A stretch of DNA of 64,000 bases from Chloroflexota bacterium (GCA_016209205.1 JACQWQ010000031.1:62001-126000), one strand, 5' to 3'. Positions 43,107 through 51,387 are shown, counted from the first letter of the stretch. The notes: generated by a model not told the origin, from the sequence alone. Numbers and translations are program-made.

Positions 43107-43763
43107 TTAATAGGATACGTCCCAATCTTGGTTTGCTCCGCAAGGGGTGATACTTCCTTGATTGTTGGGCGTCTGATTGTTGAATATGTTATAGCAATAA
43201 GCGAGTACGGCATTATCTTTCCATCGAATCCATCGATTAATCGAAGTCGAAATGTCCCCAAAGTGGGAACAGCAGCCGTCACTATAGCCGCCTGATCCAA
43301 AATTATTCATTGCCTGAAAAATGCCCAAATCGTTGTCATTGATGATATGCCAAACGTTATTTCCATCCATCCACTCAGCACGCCACTTCCCGTTCCCGGC
43401 ATAACTCACGCGGAAAAGGTACCATCCTCCCGGAAAAAGGTTATCTTGGGTAGTCAAGAAATGCACATTTCCGTTCGAGTCTATCCAGCTCGTGAATGGG
43501 TTATAGACGATACCATTATTCTCAACCGCTCCGGATTCTACAAGGGCAAGATTTCCATTGGTTGCGGACCCCCTATTTTTTTCTTGCAAAATCAAACAAA
43601 TCAGTTGCGCTCTCGACTTGATGCCCACCTTTCCATAAATCACTGTCAAATGATTCTCGACTGTCTTCTCGGTGATATGAAGTCTTCGCGCAATCTCGCG
43701 GTTGCTCAATCCTTCCGCAACCAACAAGGCAACCTCTTTTTCGCGTTTCGTAAGCGTATCCAT
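43107..43763 (-). CDS. LuxR-type HTH protein with an unusual C-terminal domain
   Basis: A 218-aa protein. Residues 1-62 are a GerE/LuxR DNA-binding domain (LTKREKEVALLVAEGLSNRE, then ITEKTVENHL). No receiver, PAS or AHL-binding domain precedes it; the HTH is at the very N-terminus. Residues about 85-218 form a domain rich in Trp, Asn, Gly and aromatics (PGGWYLFRVS, GNGKWRAEW, WHIINDND, CCSHFGDIS) that looks extracellular in style and is not known to me. ggagg lies 8 bp before the ATG. The next gene codes for an anchored protein. A regulator whose sensor is C-terminal is one possibility; another is fusion of a regulator to a secreted-protein fragment. Confidence 0.7.
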   Translation of the reverse strand: MDTLTKREKEVALLVAEGLSNREIARRLHITEKTVENHLTVIYGKVGIKSRAQLICLILQEKNRGSATNGNLALVESGAVENNGIVYNPFTSWIDSNGNVHFLTTQDNLFPGGWYLFRVSYAGNGKWRAEWMDGNNVWHIINDNDLGIFQAMNNFGSGGYSDGCCSHFGDISTSINRWIRWKDNAVLAYCYNIFNNQTPNNQGSITPCGANQDWDVSY

Positions 43764-43857
43764 TGATTTATCCTCCAGAGAAAATTTTGCAGAGCCATCG
43801 GATCGTTACGCGCAGTGTTGATTTTGTGTGGGTTCACCTCCAAATTCAAAAAAATTC

Positions 43858-43889
43858 GACGGCTGCGCCGTGAAAACGGCGCAGCCGTC
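43858..43889 (-). terminator. Terminator for the CopG-type antitoxin gene
   Basis: gacggctgcgccg (43858-43870) pairs with cggcgcagccgtc (43877-43889). On the minus strand a run of seven T follows (fwd caaaaaaattc at 43849). Confidence 0.75.
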
Positions 43890-43971
43890 GTCTTCACTCC
43901 AAGCAGTCTCTTGACCATTTAACATTTACAAACATAACGATGGCGTAGGCAGTTGCGTTCCGAATTCCGCA

Positions 43972-44247
43972 TCAATGGGCTCGGCGCAATTCCTCCGCCA
44001 GCATCTGATTCACCAACTTGTCGAGTGTAACACCTTTGGCAGCTGCCTGCTTCGCAAGTTTCTTGCCAACTCGCGCACTTAACGCAACGCGATAGTAGCG
44101 ACGCTCACGCAAGTGCACAGGTTCTTGGATTTCGCGAAACGCTTCCGGATAATCGGCGGTGCTATGCGTGTCCCAGAATTCGACAAACTCTTCAATGGTC
44201 TGAAAAGATTTGGGTAACGCATCGGCATGTTTCTTATTTTTTGCCAT
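43972..44247 (-). CDS. CopG-type antitoxin (DUF/PF12441 family)
   Basis: A 91-aa antitoxin with FVEFWDTHSTADYPE near the N-terminus, a stretch that defines CopG-type antitoxins of type II systems. A ribbon-helix-helix region (YRVALSARVGKKLAKQAAAK) follows. It overlaps the toxin gene by 14 bp, with the toxin first in the order of transcription. It should neutralise the toxin and repress the operon by binding its promoter. Confidence 0.85.
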   Translation of the reverse strand: MAKNKKHADALPKSFQTIEEFVEFWDTHSTADYPEAFREIQEPVHLRERRYYRVALSARVGKKLAKQAAAKGVTLDKLVNQMLAEELRRAH

Positions 44248-44512
44248 ATCGTCTTCGCTCCTTGCTGTCCATGTCGCGTGCGCTCACGACCAGTGCAACA
44301 CGATTCCTCTTGTAGATAAAAAATATTGCAAGATAGCGTCCATCATCATTTTGTCCCAATGCCAAATACAGGTCCTCTGCACTGACATCTCCCTTTTCGA
44401 CGAAGAAAATGCGCGGATGGCTGAATAGGACTTCTTCCAATTCATATGGATAAACATTATGCTTGCGCTCCAGTTTGTCAGTATCGAGTATGTCAACGCG
44501 CGCAATATCCAT
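44234..44512 (-). CDS. BrnT-type (RelE superfamily) toxin
   Basis: A 92-aa toxin with HNVYPYELEEVLF, then RYLAIFFIYKR and the C-terminal ALVVSARDMDSKERRRYGK, the signature of BrnT-type ribonuclease toxins. The ATG at 44512 sits just 3 bp after the stop of the DnaQ-DinG gene, so it may be the last part of a larger operon. The antitoxin gene follows with a short overlap. Confidence 0.85.
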   Translation of the reverse strand: MDIARVDILDTDKLERKHNVYPYELEEVLFSHPRIFFVEKGDVSAEDLYLALGQNDDGRYLAIFFIYKRNRVALVVSARDMDSKERRRYGKK

Positions 44513-44515
44513 TGT

Positions 44516-47380
44516 TTATTCTCCATCTGCGCTCATTTTGGCGTCAATCCACGCCGCCGCGCGTTTCGCCAATTCTTTTAACGGTCCCTGTTGTTTCGTG
44601 CAATTCGGCAGCGCTTCCATAAACAATCTGCCGTACGTTTTCGTCAGCACGCGTTTGTCCAAAATCACGACGACGCCGCGATCGGTTTTGCTGCGAATCA
44701 AACGCCCGAACCCTTGCCGAAAACGCAGGATGGCTTCGGGCACGGCGTATTGGGCGAACGGGTCGTCAAACGTTTCACTGCGCGCGGAGAATATTGGGTC
44801 ACTGGGGACATTGAAGGGCAACCGCGCCATAGCCAGACACGAGAGCGCTTCGCCCACCACGTCCACGCCTTCCCAAAACGATTTCGTGCCAAAGAGCGCC
44901 ATGCGTTCTTGCGTCTTGAAGGTATCCAACACTTGGCGCCGCGAACCGTCGAGACCTTGCGCGAGAATCAAGACATCGTGCTCTTCGAGTTTGCGGCCGA
45001 GCGCGCGATACGTGGACTGTAACTGCGAATGCGACGTGAACAAGACGAGCGCGCGCCCGCGCGTCGCTTTGAGCAATTCTTCCAGTCCCGTCTCGATCGC
45101 TTTTTGATAACCCTGCTGTCCGGGTTCGGGAATATCGTTCGGGACGTACAGCAGCGCGGCTTGTGCGTAATCGAACGGCGAACCGACTTGCAGGTGTTCC
45201 GCCCAATCGCCGATGCCGAGCCGATTTTCGATGAACGTGAACGAGCCGCCGACGCTCATCGTCGCCGAAGTGAGAATCACCGTCTCGCGCGCCGCAAACA
45301 AATTTTTGTTCAATACGTCGCCGACGTGCAACGGCGCGGCATTCAAGCCAATGTCGCCGTTCAAGCGATTGACGCTGGCCCAGTAAATGTCGGTCTGGGA
45401 AGGTTTGACGATGGCGCGCTCGAGCGCGCTGTGTGTTTCGCGGATGCGCCGTTGATTGAACAGGATGTCTTGCAAATAATCCGCATAGCCCGCCACATTT
45501 TCGCCTTCCAGTTCTTGCCACGCGCGATAAATTTTCTCGAATCCTTCGAGCACGACCCTAAAACGTGACGCCGCATTTTCCCACTCGATTTCGATGTTGC
45601 TCCAACCGGGCTGACTGCGCCGCGACGCGGTGATGCGAAATTGTTTGTCGCCGCTCGCTTCGCTTTCGCCGGACAAATCTTGCTGCTGCGCGAGAAAACG
45701 TTCCAGCGCGTCAAACACGTTGAACGTGAGACGCTGCGCGGCTTCGGCGTCGCGCCCCACCTGGTCGAGCGTACGTTGAAATTCGCGCGCCTTGTCGCCG
45801 AAACGCGAGTGGCGCACCGCCGCGCCGAGATTCGCCAACAAGCCGCTGCGCTCACCGGCGATTTGACGCCAGAGCGCGTCGAGCGAATTGCGCGTGGCAG
45901 AGAACGCGAGCGCTTCGGTGGCGCGCGCTTCGAGGTGATGGGCTTCGTCAATGACGAGATATTGAAATTCCGGCAGCACGCGATTTTCGAGCGCCATGTC
46001 GGCGAGCAGCAGCGCGTGATTGACGACGACGAGATGCGCGCTTTCGGCGCGTTCGCGCGCGCGCCAGAAATAACATTTGTCGGGCCGATTCGCGCAGCGT
46101 TCGGTGGTGCAGTGTTCGGGATCGCTCGCGAGGCGCGCCCACACTTTGAGTTCGATGGGCGTGAACGTCAATTCCGCCATGTCGCCCGTCGTCGTCGAAG
46201 GCAGCCACGCGAGGATTTTCGCGAGCACGTGCACTTCTTCGGGGGTGTACGTGTCTTGGCGGCGCAGCGCGTCGAAACGGCGCAGGCATAAATAATTGCT
46301 GCGTCCTTTCAAGACGGTGAATTTGCATTCGTTGCGAACAGAGTTCGCGAGCAGAACTTGTTGGATCGCGGGAATATCTTTGCCGAAAAGTTGGTCCTGC
46401 AAATTGATGGTGTTAGTCGAAATGACGATGCGTTCGTTATTTTGCGATGCCCACGAAATGGAAGGCAAAAGATATGCCAAGGATTTCCCCGTGCCCGTGC
46501 CCGCTTCGACCAACAACACGCCGCTGTCGTTAAACGCGTTCGCGACGGCTTGCAGCATTTCCACTTGCTCGGCGCGATATTCGAAACCCGGAAACTGCGC
46601 TTGAAACAGACCGTCGGGCGAAAGCATCGCCGTGAGCGCGTCCGCGTCGAGCGGCGTCTTGACCGTCTTGGGTTTCAACGAGCGCACGTCTTTGTTGCGC
46701 GAAAAGAGCGTGCCAAAATTTTCGTCTTGCTCGACGATGCCCTTGGCTTTGAGTTGCGCGCCGATGCTGCCCGCGCCGAACGCCTGGCGCGCGGCGTCGC
46801 GCTGAATGTCTTGCCACACAAAGCGCAGCGACCAATCGCTCTTGGACGAAACGCGCACGATTTCTTGAATCGTCTTGGGATTCAACTGCGCGGCGCGTTC
46901 CAGCAGCGCGATGAAAAGTTTGTGCGTGGCTTGGGCGTCTTCGAGCGCGCGGTGTTTGGTGTTGTATTCGATGCCGAGTTCACGCGCGAGCTGCGCGAGC
47001 GAATAGCGCGCGGCGTACGGAATCAGGATGGACGCGAGTTCGAACGTGTCGAGCGTGGGGTTCGCCAGACGCATCCCGCCGTGCTGGAGAAACTGCATGT
47101 CGAGCGAAATCGTATGACCGACGATGGGATTTTCGCCGATGAAACGTCCGAGCGAAGGAATGAGCGAATGGAATGACGGCGCGCGCTCGATGTCGGCGCG
47201 CGTGATGCCGGTCAGGCGTTCGACTTTGGCGTTGATGGCGCGCCCGGGATTGACGAGGCACGCCCACGTATCCAGAACTTTATCGCCTTGAAACCTGACC
47301 GCGCCGACTTCGAGGATCGTGTCGTGTTCGGGATTGAGTCCGGTAAATTCCAAATCGAGTGCAACATAGATGCGGGGCAT
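44516..47380 (-). CDS. DnaQ-type exonuclease fused to a DinG-family helicase
   Basis: A 954-aa two-part enzyme. Residues 1-170 are a DEDDh exonuclease (VALDLEFTGL with Asp9 and Glu11, HTISLDMQF, and HRALEDA). The rest is an XPD/DinG-type superfamily 2 helicase: Walker A in VEAGTGTGKSLAYL, DEAH in YLVIDEAHHLEA, and a Cys cluster (CTTERCANRPDKC) that may hold a 4Fe-4S cluster. SFWEGVDVVGEALS is helicase motif V/VI. Such proteins process recombination or replication intermediates and R-loops. The N-terminal exonuclease and Fe-S helicase combination is known from Gram-positive bacteria. A toxin gene starts right after its stop. Confidence 0.93.
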   Translation of the reverse strand: MPRIYVALDLEFTGLNPEHDTILEVGAVRFQGDKVLDTWACLVNPGRAINAKVERLTGITRADIERAPSFHSLIPSLGRFIGENPIVGHTISLDMQFLQHGGMRLANPTLDTFELASILIPYAARYSLAQLARELGIEYNTKHRALEDAQATHKLFIALLERAAQLNPKTIQEIVRVSSKSDWSLRFVWQDIQRDAARQAFGAGSIGAQLKAKGIVEQDENFGTLFSRNKDVRSLKPKTVKTPLDADALTAMLSPDGLFQAQFPGFEYRAEQVEMLQAVANAFNDSGVLLVEAGTGTGKSLAYLLPSISWASQNNERIVISTNTINLQDQLFGKDIPAIQQVLLANSVRNECKFTVLKGRSNYLCLRRFDALRRQDTYTPEEVHVLAKILAWLPSTTTGDMAELTFTPIELKVWARLASDPEHCTTERCANRPDKCYFWRARERAESAHLVVVNHALLLADMALENRVLPEFQYLVIDEAHHLEARATEALAFSATRNSLDALWRQIAGERSGLLANLGAAVRHSRFGDKAREFQRTLDQVGRDAEAAQRLTFNVFDALERFLAQQQDLSGESEASGDKQFRITASRRSQPGWSNIEIEWENAASRFRVVLEGFEKIYRAWQELEGENVAGYADYLQDILFNQRRIRETHSALERAIVKPSQTDIYWASVNRLNGDIGLNAAPLHVGDVLNKNLFAARETVILTSATMSVGGSFTFIENRLGIGDWAEHLQVGSPFDYAQAALLYVPNDIPEPGQQGYQKAIETGLEELLKATRGRALVLFTSHSQLQSTYRALGRKLEEHDVLILAQGLDGSRRQVLDTFKTQERMALFGTKSFWEGVDVVGEALSCLAMARLPFNVPSDPIFSARSETFDDPFAQYAVPEAILRFRQGFGRLIRSKTDRGVVVILDKRVLTKTYGRLFMEALPNCTKQQGPLKELAKRAAAWIDAKMSADGE

Positions 47381-47503
47381 GAGAGGGACTTTCTAGGGTT
47401 TTGAATTTTTGGGTTGCGTCGAAGCAACAGTCAGCGGATGATGCGCCGGAGTACAGCGCGCGAAAGCAGATTAGCGGATAGGACGCACTCATCCGTTTAT
47501 CCT

Positions 47504-47557
47504 GACGTGTCATCACACATAGTGCGAATCGAGTAACAGTGTGTGTGATGACACGTC
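47504..47557. repeat. 54-bp palindrome, copy 2
   Basis: gacgtgtcatcacaca (47504-47519) pairs perfectly with tgtgtgatgacacgtc (47542-47557). The other copy (39185-39238) has the same length and arms with more mismatches. Confidence 0.75.
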
Positions 47558-47676
47558 ACCGCTTTCCATATCCGCTGGCAGCTGCCATTTTCACAGGGGA
47601 TTGTAACACGAAAAGAAAACGACGCGGGAATGGGGACGCGTTGTTTGGAGTTGGTGATCAATGTGTGGATGTGTTG

Positions 47677-47806
47677 CAACAACGGTTTGCGTTAGCGGAG
47701 GGTGGGTGGGACGAGACAACGCCGCTTTGATGGAATCCAGCTTGAGCCAAGAAAGCTGCTCGAAAACGCGGCGAGTCCCCCCAGTCGGGTGTACGCTGTG
47801 TTGGGC
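47677..47806 (-). repeat. attC-like recombination site 2 (after the O-methyltransferase cassette)
   Basis: Reading the minus strand from 47806: GCCCAAC (R''-type box), then cagcgtacacccgactgggg, and at the other end cgctaacgcaaaccGTTGTTG (R'-type box). The site is 130 bp long. It is closely similar to the site at 48678-48807, and it lies just after the 3' end of the gene, in the orientation integron cassettes use. Confidence 0.6.
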
Positions 47807-47844
47807 GGCAATGCGAACCTGGGATTCCATCTAAACACATTCGT

Positions 47845-48629
47845 TTACTTTTGAGCTTCTAGCATGATCCAATCGATATTCCAAGGCAGATTATCTTTGT
47901 GCGGCACGGGGGTTGTAGAAAAACCTCGAAAGCCGGCTTGCTGCAGTCGAGTTTGCACCTCCTCGGTGATTGTGAAGTCGATGGATTGTGCCGGATATTC
48001 CAGTGAAGTCAGAAACGCCGATGCCAAACGTGACGGCGGTGCATTGGTCTTGCTTGGGGCAAATTTATCTACGATGACGAGACGACACCTGAACCACCAC
48101 CCAGGTCCAGCAACGATTTGACTCCCTGCAAGTCAAGCATGCTTGCCACTTGTTCTGCGAATGAAATGTGAATCTCGTAGAGCTTGCGCGTGAAGCGTGC
48201 CGCGTAGCTGGGATCGTCCTGAATCTGTTGGAAATAGTCCGGTAGCGTCAGATTCCGTGCTTGCCAGGTTGACATGGGCTTGCTGATATTCAATACCAGC
48301 TCTCGCACGTACAAAGAGCTATCGCGATCCTCACGCGCCTGAAAAGCCCAGGTGTCCTGACTTTGCACATTCAGTATCGCTTCCCGAGCGATGATAGAGG
48401 GGGTATACCCTTCGGTGTCATCCTCCAGCAAGCCAAGCTTGCATAATAGCTGTAACCAAATATGGCAGCGGTTCACTGGGATGTTCAAGGATTGGGCTAC
48501 ACTTGGCGCCGATAGAGGTTTCTCAGCAAGTAACCAAAAGACGCCCAATTCCATGGCAGTACCTAAAGCAGCTGAGACGATATAACCATCCATAAGCTCC
48601 AGGATATCCTCTGTGGTCTCAGGTTTCAT
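47845..48629 (-). pseudogene. O-methyltransferase with an internal deletion
   Basis: The 5' part (from ATG 48629) is the N-terminal dimerisation domain of a SAM-dependent O-methyltransferase: LMDGYIVSAALGTAMELGVF and the SAM motif I LLDLGGGSG. The frame then ends in a stop (VVSSS). A second frame continues from about 48080 as VIVDKFAPSKTNAPPSRLAS, then DFTITEEVQTRLQQAGFRG, to the C-terminus at 47845. Compared with full-length relatives of about 330-340 aa, some 80-90 residues between motif I and the C-terminal region are missing. It occupies the second cassette between two attC-like sites. The 5' side has agagag 7 bp before the ATG. Confidence 0.75.
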
Positions 48630-48677
48630 TGCGGAACTCTCTTTCAGTCAGTGTCGAAAAAGCTGGCATCATTGGTA

Positions 48678-48807
48678 GCCGAACGGTTTGCGTTACCCGC
48701 AAGTGGGCGGGCTTGGATAATGTTTGAGATGTAGAAAAAACTCAAAGCCAGAAAACTGCTCTTAAATCGCGCAGACTCCCACTTGTCGGGTGCACGCTTT
48801 GTTGGGC
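48678..48807 (-). repeat. attC-like recombination site 1 (after the SMI1/KNR4 cassette)
   Basis: On the minus strand the site begins with GCCCAAC (R'' box, 48801-48807) and aaagcgtgcacccgacaagt, and ends with acttgcgggtaacgcaaacc and GTTCGGC (R' box, 48678-48684). The two outer arms pair, with extra-helical bases in one arm (acccgacaagtggg against acccgcaagtggg), which is the typical attC hairpin look. Length 130 bp. Confidence 0.65.
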
Positions 48808-48898
48808 GGCTGGGGCGCAAGACTCGCTGCCTGTAAAAAGACTCTACTGCAAAAAACATCGGACACTAAAAATTGAAAACCAAAGTTTTGCACACTCG

Positions 48899-49441
48899 TC
48901 ACACGATTCTAAATAATAGTCGGTCATTTAGCCAATCTTCAAGCCAAGTTTGAAGTGACGGAGATTCGGGCTTTATGACATTTTCAAATGAGCCTTCATC
49001 ATATTCATCGCCATTAAATCTAAAAACTGGACTTTCAAGTTTTGTCCAATCTATCATTGATGTAATATTATCACCCCAATCGCAAATGGTGACAAATTGT
49101 CGTGGAAAGGCAGGATAATCAGGGTGCGAAAAATTTACACCTTCTAAATACCAATCAACTAGATTTGAGTGATGGTTTTTTGCTCCCATATCATTCAAGC
49201 CAATTAACCCATATCCAGGTCCAAAACCGCCATTGCCTATTTGCAAGTAGAGAATGCGAAGTAGAGAAGGAAGTTCAAAACCCAATTTCTTTTCCGCGAT
49301 TTCCAGTTCTGAAAGAGATACTGGTGGAGGAACTTTGTAAAAATCGCCTTTATTTATAACGTCAGGCAAGTCAACAAATCGTATTGGGTCTTTAATACGT
49401 TCTTTAATTCTTTCGATAAGCAAATTTTCTGTATAGTTCAT
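48899..49441 (-). CDS. SMI1/KNR4 (SUKH-1) family protein
   Basis: A 180-aa protein with the SUKH pattern: PVSLSELEIAEKKLGFELPS, LYLQIGNGGFGPGYGLIGL, and a C-terminal SFENVIKP and LEDWLNDRL. SUKH proteins are often immunity proteins against toxins of contact-dependent or polymorphic systems. It is clearly AT-richer than the genes around it. It fills the first cassette between a GTTGGGC boundary (49470-49476) and attC-like site 1, as expected for a mobile gene cassette. No toxin gene is adjacent. Confidence 0.85.
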   Translation of the reverse strand: MNYTENLLIERIKERIKDPIRFVDLPDVINKGDFYKVPPPVSLSELEIAEKKLGFELPSLLRILYLQIGNGGFGPGYGLIGLNDMGAKNHHSNLVDWYLEGVNFSHPDYPAFPRQFVTICDWGDNITSMIDWTKLESPVFRFNGDEYDEGSFENVIKPESPSLQTWLEDWLNDRLLFRIV

Positions 49442-49469
49442 ATCAAGTTTACGGACTTATAACTTAGCC

Positions 49470-49476
49470 GCCCAAC
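49470..49476 (-). other. Cassette boundary (GTTGGGC) upstream of the SMI1 gene
   Basis: On the minus strand GTTGGGC (R'-type GTTRRRY core) stands 29 bp before the ATG at 49441 and marks where the first cassette joins the genome. The sequence upstream of it is not a full attC. Confidence 0.5.
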
Positions 49477-49521
49477 TCGGGATTAAGCGTCATTTTGACA
49501 TATAAAACGCTTGCGGCGAGT

Positions 49522-49527
49522 ATTATA
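49522..49527 (-). promoter_or_regulatory. -10-like box facing the cassettes
   Basis: TATAAT on the minus strand (forward attata) lies about 80 bp upstream of the first cassette gene. A well-spaced -35 was not found. It could drive the cassette genes, as Pc promoters do in integrons. Confidence 0.35.
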
Positions 49528-49580
49528 CATCACGCGACGCATAACTGCTTATGTGCGTCAATTTCGCAGATGAGCGTTGC

Positions 49581-49611
49581 GAAAAAAAAAGACGGAGCAT
49601 TTCGCTCCGCC
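49581..49611 (-). terminator. Terminator after the 49641 gene
   Basis: On the minus strand ggcggagc-gaaat-gctccgtc forms the hairpin and is followed by nine to ten T. Confidence 0.85.
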
Positions 49612-49640
49612 ATTCTTTTTTTCTTCACACGCAAGCCAGG

Positions 49641-50219
49641 TCAGCTGTTGAACCGGTCCGCAATCGGATTGTCCGCATCCGTCGCTTTTTCGTCGGGCGT
49701 GACGTGAACGGGCGTTGCGGGAACGTGGATGTCCTTGCCAAAGACCGGCGCTTCGCTGTTGAAGCGGTCGGCGACTTCATTATCTGCCGTGCCGTGCGTT
49801 GCGGCGTACGACGCGGCGGTTTCACGTTTCTTGCGGTTCTCTTCGACCTGATTCAGTTTTTGCGACATCCATTGATTCAGCCCGCGCAAGCCGCGCGCCA
49901 GACCGCTCTGCGCTTCGTCCGCCGCGTATTGCGCCGTGCCTTGAACGGTGCCTTTGAAATCGGACGATTGCGCCTTGGTGATTGCCGCATTGACGCCTTT
50001 TTCTACATCGCGCCACGCGGCGGTCAATTGCTGTTCAACCTCTTTGCCGCGTGTCGAAGCGCGCGCGGTGTTGAACAGGGTTTCGATTTGCTTGCCAAAT
50101 TCGCGCAGTTCGTCGGCGAGGTTGGGATCGGTAGGTTTGGGCGAAGACGCCGCGCCGCCTTCCGGCGTTGGCGTCCCACCCGTGTTTTCCGGATTCATAC
50201 GGATTTCTTCGGTGCTCAT
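49641..50219 (-). CDS. Hypothetical Gly/Pro-rich protein with a helical core
   Basis: A 192-aa protein starting MSTEEIRMNPENTGG. A Gly/Pro/Ser-rich N-terminus is followed by amphipathic helices (LADELREFGKQIETLFNTA, AAWRDVEKGVNAAI, then QWMSQKLNQVEENRKKRE) that could form a coiled coil. It ends in a repeat: the motif VADRFNSEAP near residue 150 recurs as IADRFNS at the C-terminus. gagagg stands 7 bp before the ATG. Such helical proteins resemble the YtxH/apolipoprotein-like proteins that are common in Chloroflexota. Function unknown. Confidence 0.7.
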   Translation of the reverse strand: MSTEEIRMNPENTGGTPTPEGGAASSPKPTDPNLADELREFGKQIETLFNTARASTRGKEVEQQLTAAWRDVEKGVNAAITKAQSSDFKGTVQGTAQYAADEAQSGLARGLRGLNQWMSQKLNQVEENRKKRETAASYAATHGTADNEVADRFNSEAPVFGKDIHVPATPVHVTPDEKATDADNPIADRFNS

Positions 50220-50326
50220 AAATTTCCTCTCTTTCAAAAGTAACCGGTAGTAACGTGCGATGTGCGATGTAGGCGATGTGCGATGTATTCTCATCGCCTA
50301 CATCGCTCATCGCCTTATTCGTTTGG

Positions 50327-50433
50327 GAACGATTGAAATCGTTACTACGTTGGTGAACGATTGAAATCGTTACTACGTTGGTGAACGATTGAAATCGTTA
50401 CTACGTTGGTGAACGATTGAAATCGTTACTACG
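50327..50433. repeat. 28-bp tandem hairpin repeat (four units)
   Basis: Units start at 50327, 50355, 50383 and 50411. Each holds gaacgattgaaatcgttact, whose core aacgatt-ga-aatcgtt is palindromic, plus acgttggt. Single related copies sit at 18385 and 24691. Immediately upstream is cgatgtgcgatgtaggcgat-type short repeat DNA (50255-50300). Confidence 0.8.
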
Positions 50434-50481
50434 TCGCTATACGTGCCGTCACAGAAAAGTGTTACGTTCTGCTGAACCGCG

Positions 50482-51387
50482 TCAACCCCGCACCACGCGT
50501 TTGTTTGCCAAAAAACGCGCTTGCTTGAGCGCCTCTTCGGCGTGCGCAAACAGAGCCAGATTGTCCGCCATGGTTGATTCCGATGCCTCGGCGACTCCCG
50601 CGCAAACTCGGACCTGCACTTTGTCACTCTTGACTTGAAACGTCGCGGCTTCCAACAGATTGCACAAGCGGTTGGCAGTGGCGTCCGCGCCCTCTAAATC
50701 GGTGTGCGGCGCGATGACCAGAAATTCATCGGGTGCGGTGCGCCCGACCAAATCTACCATCCGCACGCTCCCGCGCACCAGCCCGCCAATGTCCATGCAA
50801 ATTTGATCCGCGCCGCGCTGTCCGTAGCGCTTGACGATTTGATCCAAGTCACGCACGCCGAGCAAAACGACGGCAATGTTGTGTTGATACCGCGCGGCGC
50901 GCGCGCATTCGTACGCCAGCCGGTGCAAAATATAAGAACGGGAGAACAAGCCCGTCGGCGGATCGGTGATTGCCAATGTCTCGGCCAGGGCGCGCGGCTC
51001 ATTGTTGTTGCCTTTCGGCGTTTCGCGCAGCGAGAGGCGCATCAATTGTTCACGGACGCGCCCCATTTCGAATGGCGCTTGCAGGCAGGCAACGCCCGCG
51101 AGCGCGGCTTGCAAGACGCGCGTGCTTTCTGCCGCGCTGTCGGTCACGAACAGAATCGGGATCTGCCGGGTCGTCTGCAGAGTGCGCAGCGTCCGCGCAA
51201 TTTCCAAGCCGCCCACCCCCGGCAGGGTCAAACCGAGTAAGATGGCATCCGGTAATTCGTCCAGTGTCCGGTCTACCACATCCAGCCCATCCTGCACGAT
51301 TTCTGCCGAATAGCCCAAATCGCGAATGGCGGCTTCGAGGGCGCGCCGCGTATAGTGATCGAAATGGGCGATCAGAAATTTTTTCAA
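50482..51387 (-). CDS. Degenerate REC-GGDEF response-regulator-like protein
   Basis: A 301-aa protein with a receiver fold (1-120) and a GGDEF-type fold (about 135-295). The receiver's phospho-acceptor Asp is replaced by Gly (ILLGLTLPGVGG, usually LLDLxLPG) and the conserved Lys is missing (LQAPFE). The GGDEF signature reads APDEF, so diguanylate cyclase activity is unlikely. Both domains look like binding modules instead of enzymes. The start is TTG at 51387, directly after the TAG stop of the upstream DHH-CBS gene, so the two are translated together. Confidence 0.82.
   Translation of the reverse strand: MKKFLIAHFDHYTRRALEAAIRDLGYSAEIVQDGLDVVDRTLDELPDAILLGLTLPGVGGLEIARTLRTLQTTRQIPILFVTDSAAESTRVLQAALAGVACLQAPFEMGRVREQLMRLSLRETPKGNNNEPRALAETLAITDPPTGLFSRSYILHRLAYECARAARYQHNIAVVLLGVRDLDQIVKRYGQRGADQICMDIGGLVRGSVRMVDLVGRTAPDEFLVIAPHTDLEGADATANRLCNLLEAATFQVKSDKVQVRVCAGVAEASESTMADNLALFAHAEEALKQARFLANKRVVRG

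Noticed and set aside
49641-50219. Possible integrase or transposase beside the cassettes
   Set aside because: The protein is a Gly/Pro-rich helical protein without the RHRY residues of tyrosine integrases.
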